64,000 nt of DNA from Burkholderiales bacterium (GTDB lineage Bacteria; Pseudomonadota; Gammaproteobacteria; Burkholderiales; Burkholderiaceae_C): contig JACRAY010000009.1 in assembly GCA_016213325.1 (NCBI GenBank), positions 124,001-188,000 on the forward strand, given 5' to 3'. This document shows, in pieces, positions 56,718 through 64,000 of the stretch (within the stretch, counting starts at the first letter, position 1; the number at the start of each line of letters is the position of its first letter). A program made the position numbers and the translations under genes. The notes below the pieces were generated by a model. The model was not told the DNA's origin, searched no databases, and saw nothing but the letters and a program-made list of their open reading frames with translations.

Positions 56718-58268
56718 TCACGTCACCGGCGCCGGATTGAACAGCACCAGCGAGTTATGCAGCTTCCACTGCTCGGCCCAGGTACGCTTGCGGCCGCTCG
56801 CCACGTCGAGCATCAGGCGAAACAGCTCCCAGCCCAGTTCCTCGATGGTGGCCTCGCCGTCGGCGATCTTGCCGGCGTTCACGTCCATCAGGTCGTGCCA
56901 GCGGCGCGCCAGGTCGCTGCGCGTGGCCACCTTGATCACCGGCACTTCGGCCAGCCCGTAAGGCGTGCCGCGGCCGGTGGTGAAGACGTGCAGGTTCATG
57001 CCGGCGGCCAGCTGCAGCGTGCCGCAGATGAAGTCGCTGGCTGGGGTGGCGGCGTATGTGAGGCCTTTCGACTTGAGCTTCTCGCCGGGCGCCAGCACCC
57101 CCGTGATGGGCGCCGAGCCCGATTTCACGATCGAGCCCATTGCCTTTTCGACGATGTTGGACAAGCCGCCCTTCTTGTTGCCGGGCGTGGTGTTGGCGCT
57201 GCGGTCCACCGAGCCGCGTGACAGGTACGCGTCGTACCAGGCCATCTCGCGGATCATCGCTTCGGCCACTTCGGGCGTGGCGGCGCGCGACGTGAGCTGG
57301 TCGATGCCGTCGCGCACTTCGGTGGTCTCCGAGAACATCACGCTGGCGCCGGCGCGCACCAGCAGGTCGGTGCAGAAGCCCACGGCGGGGTTGGCGGTCG
57401 CGCCGGAGAACGCATCGCTGCCACCGCACTGCACGCCCACCACCAGCTCGCTGGCCGGTACCGTCTCACGGCGGCGTGCGTTCAAGCGCTCGAGGTGATG
57501 CGTGGCTTGCCGCATGATCGAGTCCACCATCGACATGAAGCCCACGTGCGCATCGTCCTGCAGGCACACCACGTCGAGCGCGGTCTCCACGTTGCGCTCG
57601 TCGACCAGTGGGATGGTGCCGGGCGGCATCAGCCTGTCGGGCTGCAGCTTCTCGCAGCCGAGGCTCACCACCATCACCTCGCCGCCGAAGTTGGGGTTGA
57701 GGCTGATGTTGCGCAGCGTGCGGATCGGGATCACCGCGTCGGGCGCGTCGATGGCCACGCCGCAGCCGTAGCCGTGCGCCAGCGCCACCACGTCGTCCAC
57801 GTGGGGGTACTTCGGCAACAGCTCGCGCTTGATGCGCTGCACGGCGAAGTCGGTGACGCCGGCTACGCACTGCACGGTCTGCGTGATGGCCAGGATGTTG
57901 CGCGTGCCCACCGAGCCGTCGGCGTTGCGGTAGCCCTCGAAGGTGTAGCCCTCCAGCGGCGCCATGGGCTCGCGCTTGGCGGTGGCGATGGGCAGGCCCT
58001 CGAGCTCGCGTGCTTCAGGCATGCGCAGCAGGCGCTCGTGCACCCAGCTGCCCGCGGGGATATCGTTGAGCGCATAGCCGATGGTCACGTTGTAGCGGCG
58101 CACCGCGCTGCCCGCTGGCAGGTCGCTGAGCGACACCTTGTGCGCCTGCGGCACTTTCTCGCGCAGCACGAGGCCCGATGCGAGCGTGGTGCCGGCAGGC
58201 AAGCCGCCGTCGTTGGCGACGATCGCCACGTTGTCGGCGGGGTGCATGAGGATGGTGTGGGCTTGCAT
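56718..58268 (-). CDS. garD: UxaA/GarD-family dehydratase (galactarate dehydratase-like)
   Basis: A 516-residue iron-dependent sugar-acid dehydratase. An N-terminal SAF domain (about residues 5–80, [22 protein letters not shown]) is followed by the catalytic part with [59 protein letters not shown] and [22 protein letters not shown]. The full-length SAF-containing form matches galactarate dehydratase (GarD), but altronate dehydratase is also possible. It is 8 bp after a LacI-type regulator and precedes the semialdehyde dehydrogenase gene. The gene symbol is a best match, not proven. Confidence 0.82.
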   Translation of the reverse strand: MQAHTILMHPADNVAIVANDGGLPAGTTLASGLVLREKVPQAHKVSLSDLPAGSAVRRYNVTIGYALNDIPAGSWVHERLLRMPEARELEGLPIATAKREPMAPLEGYTFEGYRNADGSVGTRNILAITQTVQCVAGVTDFAVQRIKRELLPKYPHVDDVVALAHGYGCGVAIDAPDAVIPIRTLRNISLNPNFGGEVMVVSLGCEKLQPDRLMPPGTIPLVDERNVETALDVVCLQDDAHVGFMSMVDSIMRQATHHLERLNARRRETVPASELVVGVQCGGSDAFSGATANPAVGFCTDLLVRAGASVMFSETTEVRDGIDQLTSRAATPEVAEAMIREMAWYDAYLSRGSVDRSANTTPGNKKGGLSNIVEKAMGSIVKSGSAPITGVLAPGEKLKSKGLTYAATPASDFICGTLQLAAGMNLHVFTTGRGTPYGLAEVPVIKVATRSDLARRWHDLMDVNAGKIADGEATIEELGWELFRLMLDVASGRKRTWAEQWKLHNSLVLFNPAPVT

Positions 58269-58276
58269 GGGGATCT

Positions 58277-59263
58277 TCAGGAAGTGGTGGTCGAGGCGCG
58301 CTCGACGATGCGAAAGCCCAGGTCGACGATGGGCTGCCCGGCCGGCTGGCCGTTGCAGCGCTTGACGATGAGTTGCGCAGCGGTGCGGCCGATGCCCGCC
58401 GCGTCGATCTCCACGGTGGTCAGGGCCGGGTGCAAGTGCGCGGCAAAGTCGGTATCGCCGAAGCCCACCACCGCCAGGTCCTGCGGGATGCGCAGGCCTC
58501 GCGCGTGCGCCTCGACCACCACACCCTGTGCCAGGCCGTCGGAGCTGCAGCACACGGCCTCGAGCTTCGGGTCCTGCTCCAGCAGGTTGGCCAGCGCCCG
58601 GCGGCCGAGCGCGAGGTTGCTGGGCGCCTTCACGTAAGCCGTCGCGGCGCCACGGCCGAGCGCGGCCACGAAGCCCTCGCGGCGCTGCAGCGCCCGCGGG
58701 TCGTCGCCGGTGGCGATGCCGATGTGCTGCCAGCCTTTGGACTGGAAGAAGCCGGCGAGCGCGATGCCTACCTTCAGGTGCGAAAAGCCCACCACCATGT
58801 CGACCGGGCGATCCGTGAGGTCCCAGGTTTCCACGACGGGGATGCCGACACGCCGCAGTTGCTCGCGCGCCTTCGGCGAATGCAGCAGGCCGGTCACGAC
58901 GACGCCGTCGGGCCGCCGGCCCAGCATGGTGTCGACCAGCGATTCTTCGCGTGCGTAGTCGTAGCCGCTTTGTCCCAGGATCAGCTGGTAGCCGCTCTCG
59001 TCGAGCGATTGCGTCAGGGCCTGGATGGTCGGCAGGAACTGCGGCACCGAGATGATGGGCACCAGCCCGGCGACCGTCATCGAGCGCTTCGACTTCAGCC
59101 CGCCGGCCAGCAGGTTGGGGATGTAGCCGGTAGCGCGCGCCGCGGCCTGCACCCGCTCGATGGTGGCCTTGGACACCACGCCCGGGTTGCTGAGCGCGCG
59201 TGAGGCCGTGATCAGCGAAACGCCCGCCTCACGCGCTACGTCGTGCAGGGTGATGGTTTTCAC
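58277..59263 (-). CDS. LacI-family transcriptional regulator
   Basis: A 328-residue repressor. The helix–turn–helix is in [23 protein letters not shown], followed by the hinge helix ([18 protein letters not shown]) and a periplasmic-binding-protein-like sensor domain. It resembles the GntR subgroup of LacI regulators. The start is GTG at 59263. Two operator-like palindromes lie upstream (59264–59279 and 59321–59336), so autoregulation of the lacI–garD–dehydrogenase unit is likely. The effector is probably a sugar acid. Confidence 0.92.
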   Translation of the reverse strand: MKTITLHDVAREAGVSLITASRALSNPGVVSKATIERVQAAARATGYIPNLLAGGLKSKRSMTVAGLVPIISVPQFLPTIQALTQSLDESGYQLILGQSGYDYAREESLVDTMLGRRPDGVVVTGLLHSPKAREQLRRVGIPVVETWDLTDRPVDMVVGFSHLKVGIALAGFFQSKGWQHIGIATGDDPRALQRREGFVAALGRGAATAYVKAPSNLALGRRALANLLEQDPKLEAVCCSSDGLAQGVVVEAHARGLRIPQDLAVVGFGDTDFAAHLHPALTTVEIDAAGIGRTAAQLIVKRCNGQPAGQPIVDLGFRIVERASTTTS

Positions 59264-59279
59264 ATGACAACGGTAACAT
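59264..59279. promoter_or_regulatory. LacI/GntR-type operator O1
   Basis: ATGACAACGGTAACAT. Its right half matches the consensus half-site GGTAACAT of GntR-subgroup LacI proteins exactly; the left half is degenerate. It directly abuts the GTG start codon of the regulator gene. A TACCGT on the minus strand lies within it, 6 nt before the GTG. Confidence 0.5.
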
Positions 59280-59299
59280 CCGGCGGTTTCATTTGGAGA

Positions 59300-59318
59300 G
59301 TAGGCGATTTTCGCCTAC
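59300..59318. other. Perfect 8-bp inverted repeat between the operators
   Basis: GTAGGCGA and TCGCCTAC with a TTT centre. It lies between operators O1 and O2, about 37 bp upstream of the regulator start. It could be a second protein-binding dyad or an RNA hairpin in the leader. Confidence 0.4.
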
Positions 59319-59320
59319 AA

Positions 59321-59336
59321 ATGATAACGTTGTCAA
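59321..59336. promoter_or_regulatory. LacI/GntR-type operator O2 overlapping a -35 box
   Basis: TGATAACGTTGTCA is a near-perfect palindrome (one mismatch) of the LacI type. On the minus strand its edge is TTGACA (59336–59331), a perfect -35. A GAAAAT stands 18 bp downstream as a possible -10. Binding of the repressor here would block the promoter of the regulator–dehydratase unit. Confidence 0.55.
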
Positions 59337-59339
59337 ACG

Positions 59340-59726
59340 CTAGGGCTTCTCGTAGCCCTTGGCCCGCACGTCGAGCTGCAGGCTGCGCGGGTCGCGCTTG
59401 AAGTACAGGCCGCCCTCGCGCGTCGAATGCCCGGCCAGGTAGGGCAGGTCGAAGCCGCTTTGCTCCACTTGTCGCCCGTCCTGCGTCAGCGTGCCTTCGA
59501 TCTTCAGCCCCGCGGCGGTCGATTCGCTGCGGTTGTGCACACGCACGACGACGGTGTAGCCGCCGTCGTGCGCGTGGATGCCCGTGACGCGCACCTCCGG
59601 CGAGGGTGGCACACGCTCGCCATCGAGCGCCTGCGCGAGCAGGTAGCCCAGCGCCGACAACACCAGCACCAGCCCCAGCAGGCCCACCAGCCATTCCCAG
59701 GCGGGCGGCGCGTCGTTGCCGTTCAC
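59340..59726 (-). CDS. TIGR02588-type small membrane-anchored protein
   Basis: A 128-residue protein. An N-terminal helix (EWLVGLLGLVLVLSALGYLLA, split over about residues 10–31) anchors it. The rest is a soluble beta-rich domain (VRVTGIHAHDGGYTVVVRVHN and following), ending GYEKP. The size, the single anchor and the strict pairing with a multi-helix protein match what I recall of TIGR02588, whose members are found in a two-gene unit with TIGR02587. Function is unknown. GTG start at 59726 overlaps the upstream stop (GTGA), so the two are translationally coupled. Confidence 0.65.
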   Translation of the reverse strand: MNGNDAPPAWEWLVGLLGLVLVLSALGYLLAQALDGERVPPSPEVRVTGIHAHDGGYTVVVRVHNRSESTAAGLKIEGTLTQDGRQVEQSGFDLPYLAGHSTREGGLYFKRDPRSLQLDVRAKGYEKP

Positions 59727-60565
59727 AGGATCAACCTCGCCGATGCGGCGCCGATGGCTGCCGGGAAGCCGAGGATGGTAACGGTCTTCAGGGACTCCAG
59801 GGCCGACAGGCCGTCGAGCCGGCCGAACGACCACAGGATGTAGGCGCACAACAGCAGCACGATGGCGTAGCCCGCGATGGTGAAGCGCAGGAACACGCTG
59901 GCCACCGAGTCTTCGGTCGCGGTGCCCGGCGCGCGCGAATGGAATTCGACGCTGTAGACGAACGCGTGCATCAGGGCGATCGACAGCAGCATCACCCCCA
60001 GCGCCTGCGCCTCGCCGGCGCGCAGGGCCAGCAGCAGGATCTCTTCGGTCGGCGCCAGGTTGAAGCCGAGGAACACAGCGCCCACGGCCATGATGAACAG
60101 TTCGCTGGCATACCGGCTGCCGGGCCCGGACGAGGCTTGCGCAGGATGGCGCAGGCCCAGCATCGACTGCGCGAGCAGCGCGCCCACGCTGGCCGGCACG
60201 GCCTGCAGCACGATGGTGCCGACGGCGTCGCGCAGCGGCGTGCCGCGCCCGAGGATGCCCAGCACGAAGAGCACCGCTGCCGCCGACGTGAAACCGACGG
60301 CCAGTGCCACCAGCGCATCGAGCACGTCGTCGCGCCAGCTGAAGGTCTCTTCGAACCCCGCATGCCACGACAGCACCACGAGGAACGGGAAGAACAGCAC
60401 GAGGAACAGGGCCTGTCGCGCCGGCTGCATGGTGAAGCCGAGAGACCACATCTCCATGGTCATGAGCAGCGGCAGGCTGAAGATGGCAGCCCCTGCATAG
60501 GCGCGCGCCAGCCCCACGGCGAAGTGCCTGCTGCTGCTGTGCTCGTGGGCAGCCGCGTGCGCCAT
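59723..60565 (-). CDS. TIGR02587/DUF2391-type integral membrane protein
   Basis: A 280-residue protein with about seven hydrophobic helices. A short His-rich N terminus (MAHAAAHEHSSSRHF) precedes them. LARAYAGAAIFSLPLLMTMEMW opens the first helix, and FLGFNLAPTEEILLLA is a striking polar segment inside the membrane. It matches my recollection of TIGR02587, the partner of TIGR02588. No biochemical role is known to me. It begins 10 bp after the stop of an aldehyde dehydrogenase gene on the same strand and is probably in one operon with it. Confidence 0.65.
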   Translation of the reverse strand: MAHAAAHEHSSSRHFAVGLARAYAGAAIFSLPLLMTMEMWSLGFTMQPARQALFLVLFFPFLVVLSWHAGFEETFSWRDDVLDALVALAVGFTSAAAVLFVLGILGRGTPLRDAVGTIVLQAVPASVGALLAQSMLGLRHPAQASSGPGSRYASELFIMAVGAVFLGFNLAPTEEILLLALRAGEAQALGVMLLSIALMHAFVYSVEFHSRAPGTATEDSVASVFLRFTIAGYAIVLLLCAYILWSFGRLDGLSALESLKTVTILGFPAAIGAASARLIL

Positions 60566-60575
60566 CGCAAGCCCC

Positions 60576-61994
60576 TCAGAACCTTTTCATCAGGCCCAGC
60601 AGGCGCCGCATGGCGGGGCTGTACGGCGGCAAGAACAGCTTCATCCCGTTGAAAGCCGACTGGCGGAACACCGGCTTCAACTTGCTGAAGGTGTCGAAGC
60701 CCCACTGCCCGTGGTAGTGGCCCATGCCCGAAGCGCCGACGCCGCCGAACGGCAGGTTGTCCTGCGCGATGTGCAGCAGCGTGTCGTTGACGGTGACGCC
60801 GCCCGCGGGCAGCGTGCGCAGCGCGTGCTCGGTGCGCTGCGAGTCGCGGTCGAACCAGTACAGCGCCAGCGGGTGCGGCCGTGACATGACGAAAGACATC
60901 GCCTCGTCGATGCTGTCGTAGGGCACGATGGGCAGCACCGGGCCGAAGATCTCCAGCCGCATCGCGGTGCAATCGGCCGGCGCGTCCAGCAGCAGCGTGG
61001 GCGCAAGGCGGTGGCGTGCGTCGTCGCGCGCAGCGCCGTCGAACAGGACTTCGGCTCGCGCGCCGTGCCGCCCCGCATCGTCGATCTTGCCGGTGAGACG
61101 GTGGTACTGCTGCGCGTTGACGATGCTGCAGTAGTTGGCATCGGCCAGCCCGAGCGGGTAAGTGCGTTTCGCCTGTGCCCGCGCCAGGTCGACGAAGGCC
61201 GGCAGGTCGCCCCGCGGCACCAGCACGTAGTCGGGGGCTATGCAGGTCTGGCCGGCATTGAGCAGCTTGCCCGCGAGAATGCGCTCGACCGCATGCTCCA
61301 GCGGATAGCCGGGTGCCACGACGGCCGGCGACTTGCCGCCGAGTTCCAGCGTCACCGGGGTCAGGTTGGCCGCGGCCGCGATCATGACCTTGCGGCCGAC
61401 CGGGGTGGAGCCGGTGAACAGCAGGTGGTCGAACGGCAGCGCGCTGAACTGCGCCGCGACGTTCGCGTCGCCGGTCACCACGCACACTTCTTCGGGGGTG
61501 AACACCTTGGCGCACAGTTGCTGGAACAACTCGCTGAACGCGGGCGTGAACTCCGACATCTTCACCATGACGCTGTTGCCCGCCGTGATGGCTGCGGCCA
61601 TGGGGCCGATGGCCAGGTACAGCGGGTAGTTCCACGGCACGATCACGCCCACCACGCCCAGCGGCTGCGGCAGCACCTGCGCGCGCGCCGGCAGGAACCA
61701 CTTGCCCACGCCCGCGCGCCGCGGCTTCATCCAGCGCTTGCCGTGGCGCAGGCCGGTCTTCACCTCTTCGAGGCTGGGCCAGATCTCCGCCAGCTCGGTT
61801 TCGATGGCCGGCCGGCCGCCGAAGTCGGCGTCGATCGCGCGGCAGATTGCGGCTTCCTCGTCCTGCAGCATCTGCAGCAGCTTGCGCAGCCGTTCGGCCC
61901 GCGTCTCCCAGGTGGGGAAGGGCGCGGCGAACCGGGCAGCGCGCTGGCGCTCGAAGGCGAGCGCCACGTCGGTGGGGGTGTCCAGGGGGTTCAT
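60576..61994 (-). CDS. Coniferyl-aldehyde dehydrogenase-like aldehyde dehydrogenase
   Basis: A 472-residue aldehyde dehydrogenase of the CalB branch (class 3-like, membrane-associating). Motifs are VPWNYPLYLAIGPMAAAI, TLELGGKSPAVV with the catalytic Glu, and NAGQTCIAPDYVLV with the nucleophile Cys (around residue 252). The C terminus KRF is preceded by a basic amphipathic tail as in fatty or phenolic aldehyde enzymes. Coniferyl aldehyde is the named substrate for close relatives, but long-chain aldehydes are possible. TACCAT lies 7 nt before the ATG. The TIGR02587/02588-type pair follows. Confidence 0.85.
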   Translation of the reverse strand: MNPLDTPTDVALAFERQRAARFAAPFPTWETRAERLRKLLQMLQDEEAAICRAIDADFGGRPAIETELAEIWPSLEEVKTGLRHGKRWMKPRRAGVGKWFLPARAQVLPQPLGVVGVIVPWNYPLYLAIGPMAAAITAGNSVMVKMSEFTPAFSELFQQLCAKVFTPEEVCVVTGDANVAAQFSALPFDHLLFTGSTPVGRKVMIAAAANLTPVTLELGGKSPAVVAPGYPLEHAVERILAGKLLNAGQTCIAPDYVLVPRGDLPAFVDLARAQAKRTYPLGLADANYCSIVNAQQYHRLTGKIDDAGRHGARAEVLFDGAARDDARHRLAPTLLLDAPADCTAMRLEIFGPVLPIVPYDSIDEAMSFVMSRPHPLALYWFDRDSQRTEHALRTLPAGGVTVNDTLLHIAQDNLPFGGVGASGMGHYHGQWGFDTFSKLKPVFRQSAFNGMKLFLPPYSPAMRRLLGLMKRF

Positions 61995-62001
61995 GGCGCG
62001 A

Positions 62002-62007
62002 ATGGTA
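62002..62007 (-). promoter_or_regulatory. Candidate -10 box (TACCAT) of the coniferyl-aldehyde dehydrogenase-like gene
   Basis: On the minus strand TACCAT is followed by TCGCGCC (7 nt) and the ATG ending at 61994. There is no ribosome site. Confidence 0.35.
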
Positions 62008-62013
62008 GGGGGT

Positions 62014-62400
62014 TCAAACCTTGGCGTCGATCACTTCGGAGGCCGTGCGGAAGGCGTCCAGCGCCGCCGGGAAGCCGCAGTACACGGTGGCATGCAGGAA
62101 GATTTCCTGCAGCTCCTCGGGCGTCACGCCGTTGTTCAGTGCGCCGCGCACGTGGACCTTCAGCTCGTGGGTGCGGCCCAGCGCGACCAGCATGGACACG
62201 GTGACGATGCTGCGCGTCTTCAGGTCGATGCCATCGCGCTGCCAGGTGTTGCCCCAGGCATGGCGCGTCACCTGCTCCTGCAGGGGCGCGGTAAAGGGCG
62301 TCACGCGGCCCAGCGCGGCGTCGACGTACTCATAGCCGAGCACGGCGCGCCGCGTGGCGAGGCCGGCTTGCGTGTCGGGGTGGTTGGACAACAGGGACAT
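62014..62400 (-). CDS. Carboxymuconolactone decarboxylase family protein
   Basis: A 128-residue CMD/AhpD-fold protein. The family core is LKTRSIVTVSMLVALGRTHELKVHVRGALNNGVTPEEL, followed by EIFLHATVYCGFPAALDAFR. PcaC members decarboxylate 4-carboxymuconolactone in protocatechuate breakdown, while others are peroxidases. The lone Cys makes an AhpD-type peroxidase unlikely. The ATG ending at 62400 has AAGGAG upstream. No other pca gene is close, so its pathway is open. Confidence 0.85.
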   Translation of the reverse strand: MSLLSNHPDTQAGLATRRAVLGYEYVDAALGRVTPFTAPLQEQVTRHAWGNTWQRDGIDLKTRSIVTVSMLVALGRTHELKVHVRGALNNGVTPEELQEIFLHATVYCGFPAALDAFRTASEVIDAKV

Positions 62401-62433
62401 GGGGACACTCCTTGCATGGGAAGCGGACCATGC

Positions 62434-62439
62434 TAACGT
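62434..62439 (+). promoter_or_regulatory. Candidate -10 box (TAACGT) of the SDR gene, with TTGCAT -35
   Basis: TAACGT lies 6 nt before the ATG at 62446. A TTGCAT at 62412–62417 stands 16 bp upstream as a fair -35. This is the best two-box promoter among the tight-spacing sites. Confidence 0.45.
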
Positions 62440-62445
62440 AGCGCC

Positions 62446-63135
62446 ATGGGAATGCTGCAAGACCGGGTAGTGATAGTGACGGGCGCTTTCGGGGTGCTCG
62501 GCCGTGCGACGGCGCGCACGCTGGCGGGGCACGGCGCGAAACTGGCGCTGGTGGATGCGGGGCAGGCGCCGGCCGACGCGATCGATGGGCTCGTGTTGCC
62601 CGGTGTCAACCTGTCGGATGCGGCGGCCACGCAGGCGATGGTGGCCGAGGTCGTCGCGAAGCTCGGCTCGCTCGATGCGGTGGTCAACATCGCGGGCGCC
62701 TTCCGCTGGGAAACCGTGGCAGACGGCGACCCGGCCACCTGGGACTTCCTGTTCAACGTGAACCTGAAGACGGCGCTGAACACCTGCCGCGCGAGCCTGC
62801 CGCACCTGGCGGGCAGCCGGCACGGGCGCATCGTCAACGTGGGTGCTGCGGCCGCAGGCAAGGCCGCGGCGGGCATGGGCGCCTATGCCGCGTCGAAGTC
62901 CGCGGTGCTGCGCCTGACCGAGGCGCTGGCCGAGGAAACCAAGGACCGCGGCATCAATGTCAACGCGGTGCTGCCCAGCATCCTGGACACACCCGCCAAC
63001 CGCAAGGACATGCCGAAGGCGGACCCTGCCAAGTGGGTGGCGCCGGAAGCGCTGGCCGACGTGATCGCTTTCCTGCTGTCGGATGGGGCGCGTGCGATCA
63101 CCGGTGCGGGTATTCCCGTGACGGGCCGGGTCTGA
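62446..63135 (+). CDS. Short-chain dehydrogenase/reductase
   Basis: A 229-residue SDR. The cofactor motif is TGAFGVLGRA near residue 12 (TGxxxGxG-like), a basic-poor strand end suggests NAD rather than NADP, NIAG appears near residue 83, and the catalytic YAASK is near residue 146. VNAVLPSILDTPANRKDMP follows the active site. Substrate is unknown. It is divergent from the carboxymuconolactone decarboxylase-like gene and convergent with the toxin gene. Confidence 0.88.
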   Translation: MGMLQDRVVIVTGAFGVLGRATARTLAGHGAKLALVDAGQAPADAIDGLVLPGVNLSDAAATQAMVAEVVAKLGSLDAVVNIAGAFRWETVADGDPATWDFLFNVNLKTALNTCRASLPHLAGSRHGRIVNVGAAAAGKAAAGMGAYAASKSAVLRLTEALAEETKDRGINVNAVLPSILDTPANRKDMPKADPAKWVAPEALADVIAFLLSDGARAITGAGIPVTGRV

Positions 63136-63149
63136 CAGAGGCGCAAGTC

Positions 63150-63584
63150 TTATGTGCGTTCGCCGATGTCCCAGGGATTGGTCAGAGCCAGTCCGCAGCC
63201 CTCGAAGTCGGAGACGTTGCGTGTGGCCAGGCCCAGACGGTGACTCAGGGCAATCGCTGCGATCTGGGCATCGAACTGGGAGATGGGCGTCCCTGCGCTG
63301 CGCCGGGTAGCGACGACTACGGCATATTCGGCCGCGGATCCTGAGTCGAACGGGAGGACGCGGCCGGAAAAATCCTCAAGGAACATCGCCTCCAGCGCCT
63401 GCTCCAGCCGTTGTCGTCGCTTGCCGGCAGGCAAAAGGCGTGCCCCGAGCATCATCTCGGCTTGGGTCACCGAACTCACGAACAGGCCGTTGGCAGGTTG
63501 CGATGCAATCCAGGTGAGCACCGTCGCATCGGGCTGCGCGCGAAGGAGCTCGGAGAGAACATTGGTGTCGAGGAGGATGCTCAT
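63150..63584 (-). CDS. fitB: PIN-domain toxin (FitB/VapC family)
   Basis: A 144-residue PIN ribonuclease toxin. Acidic metal-binding residues are in LLDTNVLSELLR (first Asp), VTQAEMMLGARLLP (Glu), and SQFDAQIAAIALSHRLGLATRN (the third and fourth acids near residues 104–125). Members cleave tRNA or other RNA and are neutralised by the partner antitoxin. Its ATG overlaps the antitoxin stop by 4 bp, the standard order antitoxin then toxin. Confidence 0.9.
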   Translation of the reverse strand: MSILLDTNVLSELLRAQPDATVLTWIASQPANGLFVSSVTQAEMMLGARLLPAGKRRQRLEQALEAMFLEDFSGRVLPFDSGSAAEYAVVVATRRSAGTPISQFDAQIAAIALSHRLGLATRNVSDFEGCGLALTNPWDIGERT

Positions 63585-63889
63585 GCGCGCCGCTTGCTTG
63601 GCGGCCGGCGTTTGGAGGTCGCTGCACGGGTGGCCTTCGAATCTTCCTCGAAGCTGGGAGGAGCCCGCACTGGCTCACGCGAGGGCACGTTCAGCTTCAC
63701 ATCACCCAGGCCGGCAAACCGGGCACGAATGCGCGATGCCAGGTCCTTGGCGGGGGCAGGTGATTCGAGAAGTGCAGCACGCAGTATCTGCCGGGCCTCC
63801 TCTTCCATCGAGCGGTTCCGGCTCGCGGCTCGCATGCGAAGGCCGCGCTTGAGTGACTCGTCCAGGTCGCGGATGGTGAGTGTGGCCAT
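63581..63889 (-). CDS. fitA: FitA-like ribbon–helix–helix antitoxin
   Basis: A 102-residue antitoxin. The N-terminal ribbon–helix–helix (MATLTIRDLDESLKRGLRMRAA and RSMEEEARQILRAAL) binds DNA. The middle segment blocks the toxin. The C terminus is unusually long and basic (SKRRPPSKRRA) compared with typical antitoxins of about 80 residues. AAGGAG precedes the ATG. A good promoter with dyad sequences lies upstream (63914–63942), so autorepression is expected. Confidence 0.88.
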   Translation of the reverse strand: MATLTIRDLDESLKRGLRMRAASRNRSMEEEARQILRAALLESPAPAKDLASRIRARFAGLGDVKLNVPSREPVRAPPSFEEDSKATRAATSKRRPPSKRRA

Positions 63890-63913
63890 GAGGAAGCTCC
63901 TTGGGTCACCCGC

Positions 63914-63942
63914 ATTGTATTCAATGAATGCATTGCAATCAA
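63914..63942 (-). promoter_or_regulatory. Promoter and likely operator of the fitAB pair
   Basis: On the minus strand, TTGATT (63942–63937) and TACAAT (63919–63914) are separated by exactly 17 bp. The spacer contains CAATG-AATG-CATTG (63922–63935) and the palindrome ATTGCAAT (63932–63939), a likely binding site for the RHH antitoxin. Confidence 0.6.
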
Positions 63943-64000
63943 TCGGCGCCCAGTTGCAGCCGGCTGGGCTGCCGCTTCTCCACGGCCCATTTCAGCAACG
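63939..64000 (-). CDS. C-terminal tail of an unidentified protein (partial)
   Basis: On the minus strand a frame is open from the window edge and ends at TGA (63941–63939), giving LLKWAVEKRQPSRLQLGAD as the last residues. The amino-acid pattern is natural but too short to identify. The stop codon overlaps the -35 box of the fitAB promoter. Confidence 0.3.
   Translation of the reverse strand, partial: LLKWAVEKRQPSRLQLGAD

Overview
The window is high-GC, densely packed bacterial chromosome. Its protein families and gene order point to a betaproteobacterium of the Burkholderiales, most likely Comamonadaceae. The main clues are the tpiA–secG–tRNA-Leu(GAG)–nuoA-N order, DUF2818, NUDIX and DUF1178 genes following nuoN, a Bug-type periplasmic receptor, and separate nuoC and nuoD genes. 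Genus cannot be fixed from the sequence alone. No rRNA, IS element, prophage or CRISPR array was seen, and no gene-free stretch exceeds 300 bases.

Layout. 1–6770: end of a branched-chain amino acid ABC receptor gene, an aminotransferase, rpsO–pnp, a quinone oxidoreductase, tpiA and secG. 6917–22950: tRNA-Leu, the complete 14-gene complex I operon nuoA–N, then DUF2818, NUDIX and DUF1178 genes. 23125–32865: an MsbA-like exporter divergent from a multicopper oxidase, a lipocalin-like AttH protein with a giant FtsX-type permease, a GNAT enzyme, hemerythrin, a thiol-disulfide lipoprotein and a LolD-like ATPase. 32862–47287: miaA, a double-PAS hybrid kinase, aroD, a hydrolase, mutL, dedA, a two-subunit ring-hydroxylating dioxygenase, a glycine-zipper lipoprotein, a SulP–STAS–cyclic-nucleotide fusion, amiC, tsaE and queG. 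This looks like the old queG–tsaE–ami–mutL–miaA neighbourhood opened up by accessory genes. 47294–54922: AEC permease, Bug receptor, xerD, small genes, a response regulator, a membrane hybrid kinase with Hpt, a glycosyltransferase-like protein and a PilZ protein. 55144–59263: a LacI-controlled galactarate dehydratase/aldehyde dehydrogenase unit with two visible operators. 59340–61994: a TIGR02588/TIGR02587-type membrane pair of unknown function next to a coniferyl-aldehyde-type dehydrogenase. 62014–64000: a carboxymuconolactone decarboxylase-like protein, an SDR, a FitAB toxin–antitoxin pair and the tail of one more gene.

Two features run through the whole window. First, at least sixteen gene starts, mostly first genes of transcription units, have a TA-box (TANNNT or CA-variant) ending only 5–8 nt before the start codon and no Shine–Dalgarno sequence. 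This is the geometry expected of leaderless mRNAs. One such site, between mutL and dedA, appears to be a shared bidirectional promoter. Second, several families of short palindromic repeats recur, some forming REPIN-like doublets. Several lie inside or at the edges of genes (aminotransferase, NuoF, MutL, QueG, XerD) and are translated as extra termini or linker. One long palindrome between nuoC and nuoD contains a hairpin followed by a T-run that resembles an intrinsic terminator.
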